A stretch of DNA of 64,000 nucleotides from Cantharellus purpuraceus (lineage: Eukaryota > Basidiomycota > Agaricomycetes > Cantharellales > Hydnaceae), in assembly GCA_025174535.1 (NCBI GenBank), contig JALBUN010000048.1:2108001-2172000 (forward strand). The letters run 5' to 3'. Below, piece after piece: positions 44,605 through 56,492 of the stretch. How positions within the stretch are numbered: the stretch's first letter is position 1; the number at the start of each line of letters is the position of its first letter. A program made the translations under genes and the position numbers. The notes under the pieces are model-generated. The model saw only the letters and a program-made list of their open reading frames with translations. It ran no database searches and was not told the DNA's origin.

Positions 44605-45640
44605 GGAGTGATCCAAGGATCAGAGTGACAAGCTCATCATCTGTAAGATCCACTTCCATTCCCACAAGCTGTTCCTGCATACACATGTACATTTCCAGAT
44701 GCATGCATATATTGGAGTCATCTTCACACTTCATTTTGTACATGCAGCACCATATGTCAACTTTGACTATGAGTGACATGTTCTTGTGCTTGGCACAGAC
44801 TGTGTTCCAAAGATCCTTTGCAGTCGGCAGCTTCCTGACTTCTATCAAGAGTGCTTCCAGGATCATTGTATAAATTTGTGCCTTTATCAGTGCTTTGCAC
44901 TGGTAATAGTCATCCCAACATCTCTCAGCCTTTTCATAGGCTTCCTCATCTGATTCAGTGATGACAGTGTCATCATCATGTGCAGGGAGTGGGTCTGGCA
45001 CCCTGACCATGCCATTTAGGTGTTGCATCACACCTTTGTTTGACCTGAGCATAGTGTTATGACTATAACATCCAGATCCCCACGCATATGAAATCTATAC
45101 TCCATTTGGAAACCGCTACGTCTCCATTTACCTGTCCAATTGTCACCGCCGATTCCGCCCATCCATCTCTGGTTCCAATTGATGCATCAGCATCACCATA
45201 GGAACCCAGACATCCATCCCCATCAGACTCGGACATACTCACATAAGGCTGTCGGCCTTGGAGACCCATCACCGGAGTAATTATTATTAGATTTCAAATA
45301 TGTATTTAAGTTGCCCGACTGGGGACTTCATTCCCCAGTTCAAATATCAAATCACGCCTAGTTCCTAAGTCTGATCCTAACTCTCTAAGTCATACTCCAT
45401 CTCCAAAATCTCGGACACCGGTATTAGTGAGGGTGCAGCACATAAGCTGAAGCCAAGTCCGTTCCAACCCCCACGACGTACTCCGACCCCGACCCAATCT
45501 CCAACCCCCAATCAGACCTAGTGCGTAACACATAGCTAGTGTCTGGGTCTTCCATGTAACCCATTCCAGGCAAGCTTGGGAACCACAAAACCCTTCACTC
45601 CGTTGTTGTTATCGGCAGGGCCCATAACCTGTAAAAGTTA
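44605..45640 (-). pseudogene. Ty1/copia gag fragment (UBN2-type) and leader
   Basis: Minus strand 45049-44620 reads EAYEKAERCWDDYYQCKALI, AKDLWNTVCAKHKN, DIWCCMYKMKCEDDSNIC and LTDDELVTLILGSL, the Gag of copia elements (LxxLxLxDDExxxxLLxSLP-type pattern). It starts before a C LTR inserted at 45055-45530 and resumes at 45531-45610 (GFVVPKLAWNG). Both a C solo LTR and the D element have inserted in it. No zinc knuckle or pol is present. Confidence 0.8.
45055..45530 (+). mobile_element. Solo LTR, family C, inside copia gag
   Basis: 476 bp, TGTTATGAC to GTGCGTAACA, flanked by CATAG at 45050-45054 and 45531-45535. It lacks about 45 bp near its start compared with other C LTRs. Confidence 0.93.
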
Positions 45641-46112
45641 TGGGGCAACTAGGTAGAAACTCAGTGACTGGTAAGTTCACTGAGGTGTTACATAAACATG
45701 GGCTTGTCTAAATAGTACCGAACAAGTCACGTGCGCCCCAGCTTACTAGAGCCGTATCCGTAACACCAGGACCTGTTTGAAACGGGAGGCAAACCTCGCA
45801 GTCTGCAAAAGCAGTAAATATTGGAGCCGGATGGGCTATGTGAATGAACATCAGCGTCATCAAAAAGCCGAGGTATGTACGTGGGCGGCTACAAAACACT
45901 GAGCGTACCCGAGTGCCACCGGAGAGCGCCGCGGAGGAATATATATATATATATATATATTTATGTTTCGAGTCACCTTGCGCGCACTTGTACACCCACG
46001 CCCTAACAACTTTCGACACCACTACGTATTTCCTACATCCAAGGAGGAACGGCATACCACTCTCAAGCCACTGAAGCGACCGAGATTCGGAATCCTTCCA
46101 ACAGCGACGCCC
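45641..46112. other. Boundary region: copia leader hairpins and (AT)n, promoter side of TPT1
   Basis: Contains an adjacent 8-bp perfect hairpin at 45660-45684; another lies just upstream at 45621-45644. An (AT)11 run is at 45939-45960. The reading frame of the next gene is open back to an ATG at 45963, just after the AT run. A longer N-terminus (50 residues, possibly a mitochondrial-type leader) is possible. Confidence 0.5.
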
Positions 46113-46984
46113 ATGGAGCAACACATGTCCAGGAAGCTGACATACATCTTACGCCACAATGCGATAAAGCAGGGCATCAACATGCGCAGGGACGGCTATG
46201 TGAAAGTGGCAGAGCTCGTGAGTCCCTTCTCAGCCCACGTCGCAAGCGCGTTCTCAGCCTACGACCACAGCTGGCCCTGCCCACCTTTCACTCGCTCGAC
46301 TTTATGACTCTGGAACGCATCGTGGCAAAGGACAACAAGCAGCGGTATACGCTCCTGTATGAGCCGGAGACGTCTGACGCGGAGAGCATGTGGTGGATAC
46401 GTGCAAATCAGGGGCACTCGATCGAGGTGCCGTCTATTCAAGCGTCCGGCGGTCACACTCATACATTTGCCTGCAGAGCGTTGAGATCAACATGATTCCG
46501 GTGATGTCGCCTTCGCAAGTCGTCATGGCTGTCCATGGGACAAGCAAAAGGGCCTGGGAGCGAATCGGTGGGTCGCGCTGTATTATATTCCAGGCTATAG
46601 GTCCGCTAATTTTGTTCCCCTCGCAAGCGGTCGAGGGTCTATCACGAATGTCACGACAACACGTTCATTTCGCGCAAGGTATCCCTGGTTCTGGCGTCAT
46701 GAGCGGTAAGCATGACGCTTCTGGCATCGGCCTTTTTTATCTAACGTCGTGTACAAGGCATGCGCTCCACGTCCCAAGTATATATCTTCCTCAATATACC
46801 CATGATCCTTGAAGCGGGACTCAAGCTCTTGATTTCGTCGAACGACGTCGTTTGCTGCCCCGGAGATGAAAGCGGGTTCATTAGCCCGCGGTTTTTCAGC
46901 CGTGTCGAGTGGGCTGGCAACCGCCAAGCGATACCCGGATGGGACAAGCCTCGAGACGTCCTGCATAGCCTGGAAACGCCGTAA
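46113..46984 (+). CDS. TPT1: tRNA 2'-phosphotransferase (Tpt1/KptA)
   Basis: Removes the 2'-phosphate left at the splice junction of tRNAs by fungal tRNA ligase, transferring it to NAD+. Five exons: 46113-46217, 46271-46426, 46477-46567, 46628-46705, 46758-46984. They join in phase with all GT-AG introns (50-60 nt) and give 218 residues. Family motifs in order: LSRKLTYILRHNA-type N-terminal motif (here MSRKLTYILRHNAIKQG), DGYVKVAEL, LERIVAKDNKQRYTL, IRANQGHSI, AVHGTSKRAWERI, GLSRMSRQHVHFAQG and a C-terminal FLNIPMILEAGLKLLISSNDVV. The conserved Arg/His residues of the NAD+ pocket (in LRH, NQGHS, HGT and SR..HVHFA) are present. Length matches the fungal family. An alternative upstream start at 45963 cannot be excluded. 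Confidence 0.92.
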
Positions 46985-48568
46985 AGTTCTCGTTCTCAAT
47001 TCGTTATAGGAAAACCTCCCCTGACTATGCAGGAAAAGCGACAGAGTAGGGGAGCAAATGAAGGAGCATGCTTGTGATGTTGTTTATACCAACTGAAGAT
47101 GGATCATGCATCAATAATGTACAGACATATGAGTATACTCGTATTATCATGAAGACGATGTTTCTAGCTATAGAAGCCGTTGTTCAACTTCCTGTCTGAG
47201 CTCCAGGAGTCAAGCAATAATGCAGCTGATGTGCGCTAGCTCCCCGCCTGACTTGCAATGACGCCATACTCGCTGTTGGAATTTCGCTGCAAGTCTGGCT
47301 TTTTTGCATCTCATCATGCTGGTGTGCGCTGTTGTTCACTTATGTGTCGTCGATCTTGGGAACCCCGCAGTAACGCTGAAACCGTTAATGAGAACCAAGA
47401 CCCGGGAAATTGGGTATAACTTACGTGTGGGAAGACAGGTATACACAGCAATAGCCACAGCCACTGAGATATACTGTGACGTCTCATTCGCAGATCCCTG
47501 CGTGTAACGACGGCGGCAGCCCGAAGCACCGCACGTGGAACCAAACCGTCCAGCAGCGAGCTTAGTTTCCCAGTGCCCACTCCATTGCTGACTCTATACT
47601 GCCGATCGTCAATTCATAAGGAGGGATTGCAGTGATCTTCGAATCATTTGCGTGCCATGTCACCCCCTCCCGAGTTTTGTATATGCCTTTCGACGTGAAT
47701 TTTATGGATGGGTATGTTTCAAGTGATGAAAACTGAGAAGGAACGTATCCTCAGTTATTACGGACGAGCGCAGTCACCGTCCAGGCGCTAGACACTATGC
47801 GCACGAACTCTGTAATTACACAATGTTTGTAGAGAGATTAGATAATCAAGTGAAGTTTTATCAACAATCTACCTGCGTCTTCGAGTTCAACGTAGATAAC
47901 TGCCCTCTTACGCTGCCTGAACCTTGTTATCAAGCAGGGTCTCTGGCTGGAGCTTGATGTGAGTCGCAACACCAGTCCTCTGCTCCCTGATATATCATAT
48001 CATAAAGGATAATCCCGCATAGGACAATGCTGTTTTCATCACCAGGAATTAACAATTCAAGTGGTAGCTTTCCGTCGTGATGGAATAGTAAGTGTTCCAC
48101 AACGAGTAACCAGCCTATATCCAGTACACAGCATTTTTCGAACAGATCACATTCACGCAAACCTGGGGAAGCCTTTCGCTGGCACTGATCCACCCATGGC
48201 TTCTGTATTTGTCATCGAAAACAACGTGTTGTTTCCTCGTCGATGCCTGCCACTTGGAGGGCATTTGTCAAGATCAAAGGCCAAGGTTGAAGGCAGCTGG
48301 TGGGATATGTTTGATCACGTTGCCAGCCGTAACTTTTATACCGAAGACTGTCTATATCCATGCCTGTGATGTGCTGGTCCATTGCATATGTCAGAATGAA
48401 TGTTCAAGTCAACAGTTTGAACTGTCCCCGCACCCGGCTTAATGTTTGAGGCTGATTGGTTGTGTGGACGCGGCAAGTCGCGCGACACCAGTGTTTGTTT
48501 CATCCACAACTGACAACGCGACGCTGCGAATATAGCAACATGGCTTAGGGCTACTGCCAGTCGATACT
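46985..48568. other. Intergenic, no gene recognised
   Basis: Several open frames of 60-100 codons (for example 48061-48369 plus and 48193-47930 minus) show no family resemblance or splice pattern that ext​ends them. Confidence 0.4.
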
Positions 48569-51464
48569 TTGACGATAATGGAGAAGATGCGGATGAAGAT
48601 GGACCAGGGTGGTTACCACAACCTAGTACCCCTCGGCCGTTCGAAATCTGGTAAAGGCGTTGTTTCTGAAGACCTCGGCCGCACTGAGTTCAAGACAAGC
48701 TCTAAGACGAACGGTTGCAAGCCTTCCAAGAATCCTCGGGCCAATGCCCCTAAGAAGGATGGCTATAATGATTCAGATGAAGATGATGATTTGGATCTAC
48801 TCTCACATGCCTCTCCTTCTCCACCGCTGACAGCAGCAGTTCACACTAAATCCAAGGCTTCGAAGAGCCAGGCAAGCTTCGGTCTCTATTCCGGTTAGCT
48901 TTGATCTCATTCAACCCCCAGCCTTCAACGGAGGTCCCTATGAAACCATCCAGCTCACGCGCCAAGGTTAAGGCTCGTCCAAACTTTCAAGGTACCAAGC
49001 AACTTGATACCAGGGAGAAAAATAAGGCTAGCACCCTCCCCTCGGAGTCTTTGTCCACAATTAATTGAAATTACCATGTCTCGTCGCAGCAGTCTCCTCG
49101 CAATTCTTCCCGCATGATGGATCACAACACCTCCCCCCTCGAAGAGCTCAGACTGAAGATACGAAAAGGGAAGCATGAGCCACAACCATTTCCAATGCAG
49201 GCCGAATGCCCAGCTCCCAGATCCGCAATCGAGAGTCACTCTTCCAAGCGACCACGCTCTGGCCCCGCACCATTTCCAATGCCGTTACCTTCGCCGATCC
49301 GTCCAACACACACGTCATCGTCTTCACATCTCTTCACACCATCTCCACCCAAGGTTCAGAGCATTAGGGGCAAGAATAACATTACTCGTTGTGCCCCGCA
49401 GTGTTTCCCTCTCGATACTACAGCCTTCAATGTCGTCCAGGGCATGAGCGGTGATGAAGGCAATGATGAGCTGGCTTTGACTGATGACGGTGTAAAAGTC
49501 ATCACAACATACGATGGTCGTCCCCGGCCATTCCCAATGTCAATATCCCAACCTATTCCGGAAACAATAGACGAAGGATCAGGCTCAAAGCGGTGTGCCG
49601 ATGCCCGTAATGAACAGAAAACGAGTAAACGATCTCGACCGTGAGTTCAAATATCTTGCCATATTTACTGCCTGACTTTCACTTTGAATAGATCCCCTGA
49701 ACCCAATACTGTCGGTGATTTAAGCTCGCTTTCACTAGAAGGCGACGCTAATGGTATCACCTGTGACATTTTGTTGTTTAAAACAATCCACTAACCTTTG
49801 AATAGTGGATCCGACATCGATTTGCCCTTACTGCGACGAGCCTTGGCCATCCGCTCCTTCCCCTACACTCGTATCCCTTCTTGAGCGAACGAAACGCAAG
49901 TCGTACACTGATCCCCGCCCTGGCAATGTGCTTGGTCTCAAGGCTCCCCTGGCCGTGTTCGTTGAGCTCTGTCAACGTCATCGATTCGAAATCACACATC
50001 TCCCGCTTGCTTTGGAACGTGGATGGCCTACACAACTAGATTTTTCTGGCCTTCCACAGCGTATTAGAGGGTTCAGAAAGAGCCTCAGGCGATTTATATC
50101 CCATCCCATCAAGAGCCAGTTTTGGAGAGAAATCAAGGATGACGTCAAGGAGGTAGGAGGAATGAGGGTCGTGAGCGTTAGTGGTCAATATGCGACGTTT
50201 GAGAGGTCGCAGCCTGGCTAGTGAGCGAGTCAGTTGGTTCCCTCTCCCTGCTCTAATGACGTGTTACAGTTATGGAGAACAGGGCTCCATTATTATTCAT
50301 CAAACACTGTACTCCTTATTCCCTCTGGATGATATCTCACTGGCATCCGTTGATCCACTCACACCGGACCAGTTTCTGTCGCGCGTACTTGTACCCGAGA
50401 CCGCAACTCTCCTTATTCAGGAGGACATGCATCTTCCAACGAAGGAAGAAGCCTTACATGTGCTAGACGAGAGCAAAAAATACGGCCTCGCCATGTTCCC
50501 CGAACAAGCCCAAGGAGAAGAAGCGGCAGAAATCGGTGAACAACTCGCTAGGGAGCGGGCCAAGGAGAGAAGAAGAGTGCTTGAACAGCGGGGAGAAGCT
50601 GATGCAGACGTGAAAAGACAAGTGGAAAGAGAGCGCAGGCAGGCAAAGAAAGCGAGGCGAAGGCATGGGTTTCAGTCTGACACAGAAGTAAAAGAAACGG
50701 CCACGGAGTCTGAAAGTGAAACCGAGCATCGAAGGGAGGAAGAAGAGTCGGGAAGGACCATGCAGAAGGCCAACCCAGTCACTAAACTCCCTCATTCCAA
50801 TGAGTCAATTACCAAGGCCAAGCTCAAAGGGAGAGACGAGTACCGAGGCGTGCCGCTGTGGGACAGTCCTGATGAGCCCACACCTCGCCCATTGAGGGGA
50901 AGGGCGGTGACGAGAGAACCGTCAACCGCATCTTGGAGATCGAGGTGTTCGTCGTCTTCACCAGATTCACACGACAGCTTAAAGCCTGCGTCACGATCCT
51001 CCACATTACAAAAGTTGATTTACCAGTCTACTCCCTCTCCGCCGAGGCAGTCGACACAACAACGTAATCAAGCTTCGCAGTGGACCTTCGATCTTCGGGA
51101 TGTCTCTCCATCTCCCGACCGCGAGGATGTGGATCTTGATGAGATGACGGCGATGTATGAGGCCCATGAGCACAGCACGAAAGCAACAGTTAACTCGGAT
51201 TCGGACATTATGGTCATGGAAGACGATCTGACGCCAAAGTCCAAGCCTAAACAGAAGTTGAGCAGAGCTGTCCACAGGCCAATTGCCAACAACTCGAGCG
51301 ACTCGGATGTTTCTATTGTGAAGGCTACGCCGAAGCTGGCATACAAACAGAAGGCTGAGAGGAAAGAGCATCAAGATGTGACTGGGAGTGGGGCTCGTGG
51401 GAAGACGAAGAAGCAAAAGAGGCAGAAAACCAAAGATAAGTTGGCAGTGTCTGATGGAAGATGA
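48569..51464 (+). CDS. RTC4: RTC4-like domain protein (restriction of telomere capping 4 family)
   Basis: The central exon at 49806-50220 and the exon from 50270 encode the RTC4-like domain: ICPYCDEPWPSAPSP, RTKRKSYTDPRPGNVLGLKAPLAVF, CQRHRFE, GWPTQLDF, FWREIKDDVKEVG, QYATFERSQPGYYGEQGS-type junction, IIHQTLYSLFP, LTPDQFLSRVLVPETATLLIQED and YGLAMFPE. Upstream exons (48569-48898 region, 49090-49640, 49692-49753) give a Ser/Pro-rich, disordered N-terminus with three repeats of a QPFPM/APFPM/RPFPM motif. Introns at 49641-49691, 49754-49805 and 50221-50269 are clear. The joins before 49090 are not settled. A charged coiled coil and an acidic/basic tail follow the domain to 51464. Yeast Rtc4 is linked genetically to telomere capping; its biochemical role is unknown. 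Confidence 0.85.
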
Positions 51465-52069
51465 CACCCACCGCTGGTCCCTGTGCAATACCAGCGATTA
51501 ACAAAGCAGCATGACATTTTACATTCACCTTCAAATCGGGTGCACTCGATATCTAATAATTCAAGCACGCGAGGTGTGACTCAAGTGTGGTCTCATCCCT
51601 AGACTCCTATACCTATTATAGAACCCTTACTTTTCACAAGCGACCTTGAACGCAGTAGATCGTTTTTTCGCGAGCGGGGTGTGAAATCGACCTTTACCTC
51701 GATTGTCAACATCATAGTAAAGTATGCCTGACGAATATGGTGGGACTCTGTATTCTCTTCGCAAGCATGATACTAAACAATGACTTGTATAGATAACCCT
51801 GATACTTTCTTGTCGAGGGTGAAGGATGACAGAGGTGAATATTGTCTTTCCCCATTGTCAATGTCCCGCCTTTTTCCTGGAGCTCATGGTGCATGTCCTG
51901 GCACCATGTCTTCTATATTTCTCAGCTAGCTCCCTCATGAATAGTCGATGTCGAGAATCTGCACCGAACATGGCCTGATGGCTGTTTCTTTGTGGCGGGT
52001 TCACCCGCGAGCACTGACCCCATTTCAGCCCAGCATGCTCATCTCACTCTTTCATCATTTCCTTAACAG
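51465..52069. other. Intergenic, includes unresolved first exon of U2AF2
   Basis: No separate gene recognised. The U2AF2 reading frame begins at a splice acceptor (52069), so its first exon must lie here. I could not fix a start codon and donor that enter in phase 1. Confidence 0.4.
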
Positions 52070-53946
52070 ATCGGGGCCATTCTTCCCGTGACAGGGATGA
52101 CCGCCATCGTTCCTCGCGGTATGATGAGCGTGATTACGACCGTTACTCCAGGCGCGATGATCGTGACCGACGAGATCGAATTGATAGAGGTCGAGACAGG
52201 GAAAGAGAGCAGCCCGGAGCGCGCTTCGACGAACACAGTCGTCGTGGGTCGAGGTATGAGGAAGAAAGACGTCGAGATCCCCGTGGTGACCGTGGAGGTG
52301 GAGGTCGGGGTGGGAGAGAAGATGACTTTGGTCAGAGACCTCGTCGCGGTCGTGATGATGACCGTGGTGGTGGGCGTGGAAGGGACCGGGGTAGAGGTGG
52401 GGGTCGTGATGGGGACGTGGATGTTCCTGAAAAGAGGTCACCCACTCCTGAAGGTGCGGTCCCACTTTCTCAGAGACGACGCAAAGCTTCGGGCTGGGAT
52501 GTGGCGGCTCCGGGATATGAACAATATACTGCGGTTCAAGCTAAACAAACAGGTAGGACCGCCCATCCCATCTTATCTACAAGCCCTTCACTCACTTTCT
52601 TGCAAGGTCTGTTTAACCTCCCTGGAGCTAACCGAACACAAGTGCCACCCATTCTTGGGATGGCTGGCTTGCCCACGCCTCTCCCTGTGTCTACATTTGG
52701 GATGGGAGTAGGGGGCAATCCTAACCTTGCTCGCCAGTCTCGCAGGCTCTACATAGGTTCTATAACTCCCGAGATTAATGAAGTGAATCTTGCGGAATTC
52801 TTCAACAACAAGATGAAAGAGATGAATATTGGCACAGGCGCACCAGGTGATCCCGTTTTAGCTGTACAGGTCAACTATGAGAAAAACTACGCATTCGTCG
52901 AGGTGTGTATACTCTTTTCCTTCCCCAGAGGTTACTTGTGTAGTTCTATAACTTTTCACAGTTCCGCAGTGCCGAAGATGCCACTGCCGCCATCGCCTTT
53001 GATGGCATAATGTTCCTCTCTGTACCGCTCAAGATCCGCCGCCCGAAGGATTACGCCGGAACAGATCTTTCAGCTCCCTCCGGCATGCATGTCCCAGGCG
53101 TGGTATCTACCAATGTCCCCGACTCGATCAATAAAATTTTCGTGGGCGGTCTTCCTACTTATCTCAATGAAGAACAAGTTATGGAATTGCTGAAGAGTTT
53201 CGGAGAACTCAAGGCATTCAATCTTGTCAGAGAAAACGGCAATGGCGTGTCCAAGGTTCGTGTTCAGTAAGTGTTTGAAACCCTGAACTCAGGTTTTTGG
53301 TTAGGGATTTGCATTCTTCGAGTACGTAGATCCGTCCGTAACAGACGTAGCCATTCAGGGCCTCAACGGGATGGAACTCGGCGATCGGTACCTCGTCGTT
53401 CAACGCGCATCCATCGGTGCTAAGGGTGTTGGTGGCGGCATGATTCCTAACCCTAACATTCCTGCCGATGCTTTCCCAGTCGTTCCACAGCCAATAATGC
53501 CTGCAGGCGACCCAACGGCACAGCCCGCTGACGCGCGCATCTTACTTATGCTCAATATGGTCACGCCTGAAGATTTAGCCAATGATCAAGAATACGAGGA
53601 CATCGTTACCGACGTCACGGAGGAATGCGAGGGCTTTGGCCCCGTGGAGGATATTAGGATCCCCCGACCAGTCAAGAAAGATAAGAGTAAGTGGGCACCT
53701 GGCGAAGGAGGTGCTCAAGCAGCCGCAGACGCCGTCAGGGCCGATGAGGCAGCTGGTGTTGGAAGGGTCTACGTCAAGTTCCATGATGGAACCAGTGCTG
53801 CAAAGGCTTTGAACGCTCTGGCAGGAAGATCGTTTGCAGGTCGGTCGATCATTGCGACACTATTATCCGACGACAGCCAGACAACACCACCCTTGAATCT
53901 AATCTTTTCGGCACAACCGCCCCCACCACCTCCCGATGCTTTATAA
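52070..53946 (+). CDS. U2AF2: Splicing factor U2AF large subunit (U2AF65)
   Basis: Binds the polypyrimidine tract at 3' splice sites and recruits U2 snRNP. Exons 52070-52552, 52607-52902, 52962-53255 and 53305-53946 join in phase (571 residues plus the missing first exon). An RS/RD/RGG-rich N-terminus (HSSRDRDDRHRSSRYDERDY) is followed by SGWDVAAPGYE, the U2AF1-binding-type segment. Then come three RRMs: RRM1 with RLYIGSI and NYAFVEF, RRM2 with KIFVGGLP and KGFAFFEY, and a C-terminal UHM-type RRM3 with ILLMLNMVTPEDL, ECEGFGPVEDIRIP and VYVKFHDGTSAAKALNALAGRSFAGR. The last motif binds SF1. It is a housekeeping gene; the tail after RRM3 is slightly longer than usual (PPPPPPDAL). Confidence 0.94.
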
Positions 53947-54050
53947 AATCGTGCGCATCCATCTTTGCGTCTATCTTACCATGATTACCACAATTTTCCC
54001 AAAAGCTGCCGCTATCGTATATAAATAAGCTACGCAAAAATGTCTGTAGT

Positions 54051-55350
54051 CTACAATTCCCGGTGTGTACTTGGCCTGTTACTCTGCAGCATAGCGCTTG
54101 TTTCAGGTATCGACGGCGATGGAGATGACTTGGCTGTTGACGAGAGAATATCTTGAATAGCGTCATCTACTCCCTCTGCGCCCGGTACAGGACGATTCAA
54201 ACCTGATGGAGCAAGAGTTGATAGAGCTACATCAATCTCCGGGTCGGGAGAAGTCGAGAGTAGACCTGTTATCGTCAAGAGCGATGGAGTCGCGGATGAT
54301 GCGACTGCGGTCACAGTTGCGACGACGGTACCAGTATCACTTTGAGCGAGGTTAGCCTTGAGAAATTCGGCATCGCCGCTAAAGTTAGGGAGAAAGCGCG
54401 TCCACCAGAAGGCGATTCGTATGCCTCTGTCAACCACACGCTGCTTCAGGATGAAGAGCACAACTAGGAAGAAAAAAGCTACTGCTGCAAGAATGAGGAG
54501 GCGGTCGAGCCAGTCCGACTTTTCGAGAGCAGTGATAAGGTGCTTGGAGGTGCTTAGGAGGGTGGAGAGTGTGTCATGTGCGGCAGTCGTGGAGCGTAGA
54601 TTAGCCGATGATTGCTCTAGCAACTGTGAACGATTTGTGGCATACACATCAACAGAAACGCATACCTAATAGTTGAGAGGAAAGCACAGAACGTTCGAGT
54701 TCGCCCTGCATTAAGCCAATAGTTCGACGCAAAGCTTCTGTGACGTCGCTGCTTGCATTGATGAGAGCATCCCTAGTAGCACTTCAGAAACATGCAAGAG
54801 ACCACGGAAGAAAACACCCACCCTGACTTCTCGTCTGTTGTCTTTTCGGACATCATGGTGGACTGGAGTAATTCGTCCCTGTTTGATTGCGCCATGGAGT
54901 CGATGGCACGCTTGGAAATCAACAATGCTACACGAGCATCTTTTTTCATCCTAATAGACCACCAGATGACAAACTCCTGGGAAACTTTGGGACAAAAACC
55001 TACTGATCAAGAGACTTCGTAAACTGCTGAGCATGGTGAGCTACTTCGCGTCGCTGTTGTTCCCGCTCTTGGTCCTCTGCTAGTGATTCAAGCATCTACG
55101 ACAGCGTATGGTTAGTACAAACCTGCTCACATACATCTTGGATGGCTGCTGAAATGCCGACCTGAACATTTTTGGCAAAGAGTTCCAAATCCTCGCGTAT
55201 TTCAGCTGCATACTGTTGCTGTGCAGCCAGAGTCCCTTTGAAGTCACGCAGACGGGGTATTTGGAACTCTTGCAGATCCTTCTGACGTCTGGCCAGTGAG
55301 TCCACAAGAGTTGCGGTTTCCTCTTGGATAGTGCTAGGCAAGGGAGGCAT
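54051..55350 (-). CDS. SEC20: Sec20 SNARE (ER-Golgi retrograde traffic)
   Basis: Q-SNARE of the ER membrane that acts with Tip20/Dsl1, Ufe1 and Use1 in fusion of COPI vesicles. Exons 55350-55123, 55074-55016, 54950-54822, 54772-54666 and 54616-54051 join in phase and give 362 residues. The N-terminal half is helical (STIQEETATLVDSLARRQKDL, QYAAEIREDLELFAKNVQ). The SNARE region follows (ALRRTIGLMQGELERSVLSSQLLEQ and NLRSTTAAHDTLSTLLSTSKHLI). One membrane segment (LLILAAVAFFFLVVLFIL) is followed by VVDRGIRIAFWWTRFLP. A Pro/Ser-rich lumenal tail ends the protein; yeast Sec20 has an HDEL there, which is absent here. It is divergent from the methyltransferase gene, 41 bp away. Confidence 0.9.
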
Positions 55351-55391
55351 TGCAGGTCACGTCACGGTGGACACGTATTGACGCGATGCGA
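55351..55391. promoter_or_regulatory. 41-bp divergent intergenic region
   Basis: Only 41 bp separate the start codons of SEC20 (55350, minus) and the methyltransferase gene (55392, plus). The two 5' UTRs and promoters must overlap each other or the neighbouring coding sequence, if both starts are correct. Confidence 0.6.
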
Positions 55392-56385
55392 ATGGAGTTT
55401 CTGCCTAACACAAACGAGCAATATGAGACGAAAGAATACTGGTGCGTGCATTGGTGCATGACCACATTGCATTCTCGTTGATTCTCCCATATGAGCAGGG
55501 ATCGCCGATATCGCAAGCGAGTAAAGCTCACGAGCTAGTAAACTTCGCCTCTCAACCTGCGTTGCCTTTTAATTCGCTAGTGAAGCTCCTGATGCATCGT
55601 TCGACTGGTTTAAATCATATTCACAAATATCGGATATTATTCACGAGTTTGTGAAGCCTGAGTCCAGCATACTCATGCTGGGATGTGGAAACTCGACATT
55701 ATCTGAAGAGGTTAGTTGAATCTTGTTAACGTGGTGTAGCGCCATCGACCTCAGACACCAGATGTATGACGCAGGATATACAAAGATAACAAATGTAGAC
55801 GTGAGTCTATCTTTCTTCTGAAACTTCAACGCATACGATGATATCAGTTCTCGTCTGTGCTCATCGAAAATATGCGTGCAAAGCACGCGGTAAAGAGGCC
55901 TGGCATGCAATGTGGGTCTTATATTTCGCGGTGTTTTACTGTGCACCAAGGCTTTCCCTAGGGTTAGAGATGGATGTCCGCTCATTGACATTTGAGAATG
56001 AGACATTTGATGTTGTTATCGATAAAGGTATGTCTTAATTCTGACATGACATTGCATGGAGGTCCATCTGCAATCTAGGCACCATGGACGCAATGATGAC
56101 ATCCAAAGGTGATGTTTGGGTAAGCGTAGCCTCAAGTTCGATTCACCATCTCTATTAACAGTTGGCAAGAATCCCTCTGCGCAAGTGATCGAAAACTGCA
56201 CAAAAGAAATCGACGAGGTGCTTCGAGTTCTGCATCCTAAAACTGGCGTCTTTCTCTATTTGACGTTTGGGCAACCTCACTTCCGCCGCCGATACCTACA
56301 ACGGGATGCTACTGCGCTCCAAGTTAGAGAACTGGGCGATGCATTTCACTACTACCTCTATGTGCTCAAGATGTGTACGAAATGA
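55392..56385 (+). CDS. Class I SAM methyltransferase, EEF1AKMT4/METTL13-type
   Basis: Start MEFLPNTNEQYETKEYW, then (55499 on) DRRYR and, after the next intron, EAPDASFDWFKSYSQI, which is the YWDxRY...DWF signature of this family. SAM-binding motif I is LMLGCGNSTLSEE (55670-55710). Then NVDFSSVLIENMRAKHA, motif II with MDVRSLTFENETFDVVIDKG, TMDAMMTSKGD, EIDEVLRVLHPKTGVFLYLTFGQPHFRRR and a C-terminal FHYYLYVLKMCTK. Human relatives methylate lysines of translation factor eEF1A; whether this one does is inference. About seven exons. The second intron (after 55516) works only with a GC donor (GCGAGT) or a frameshift, so that join is uncertain. Confidence 0.82.
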
Positions 56386-56492
56386 AACATGCAAGGCTGC
56401 GTTGAACATAAAATACAGTTTTTCTGCGCTACGGATTATTAGCACAATACACAACTAGGAAGGATATGGAACTATAATCCAATCTGGGTGAC

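Noticed and set aside
46985..48568. Open frames of 60-100 codons between TPT1 and RTC4
   Set aside because: No recognisable family, no consistent splice joins, and several overlap each other on both strands.
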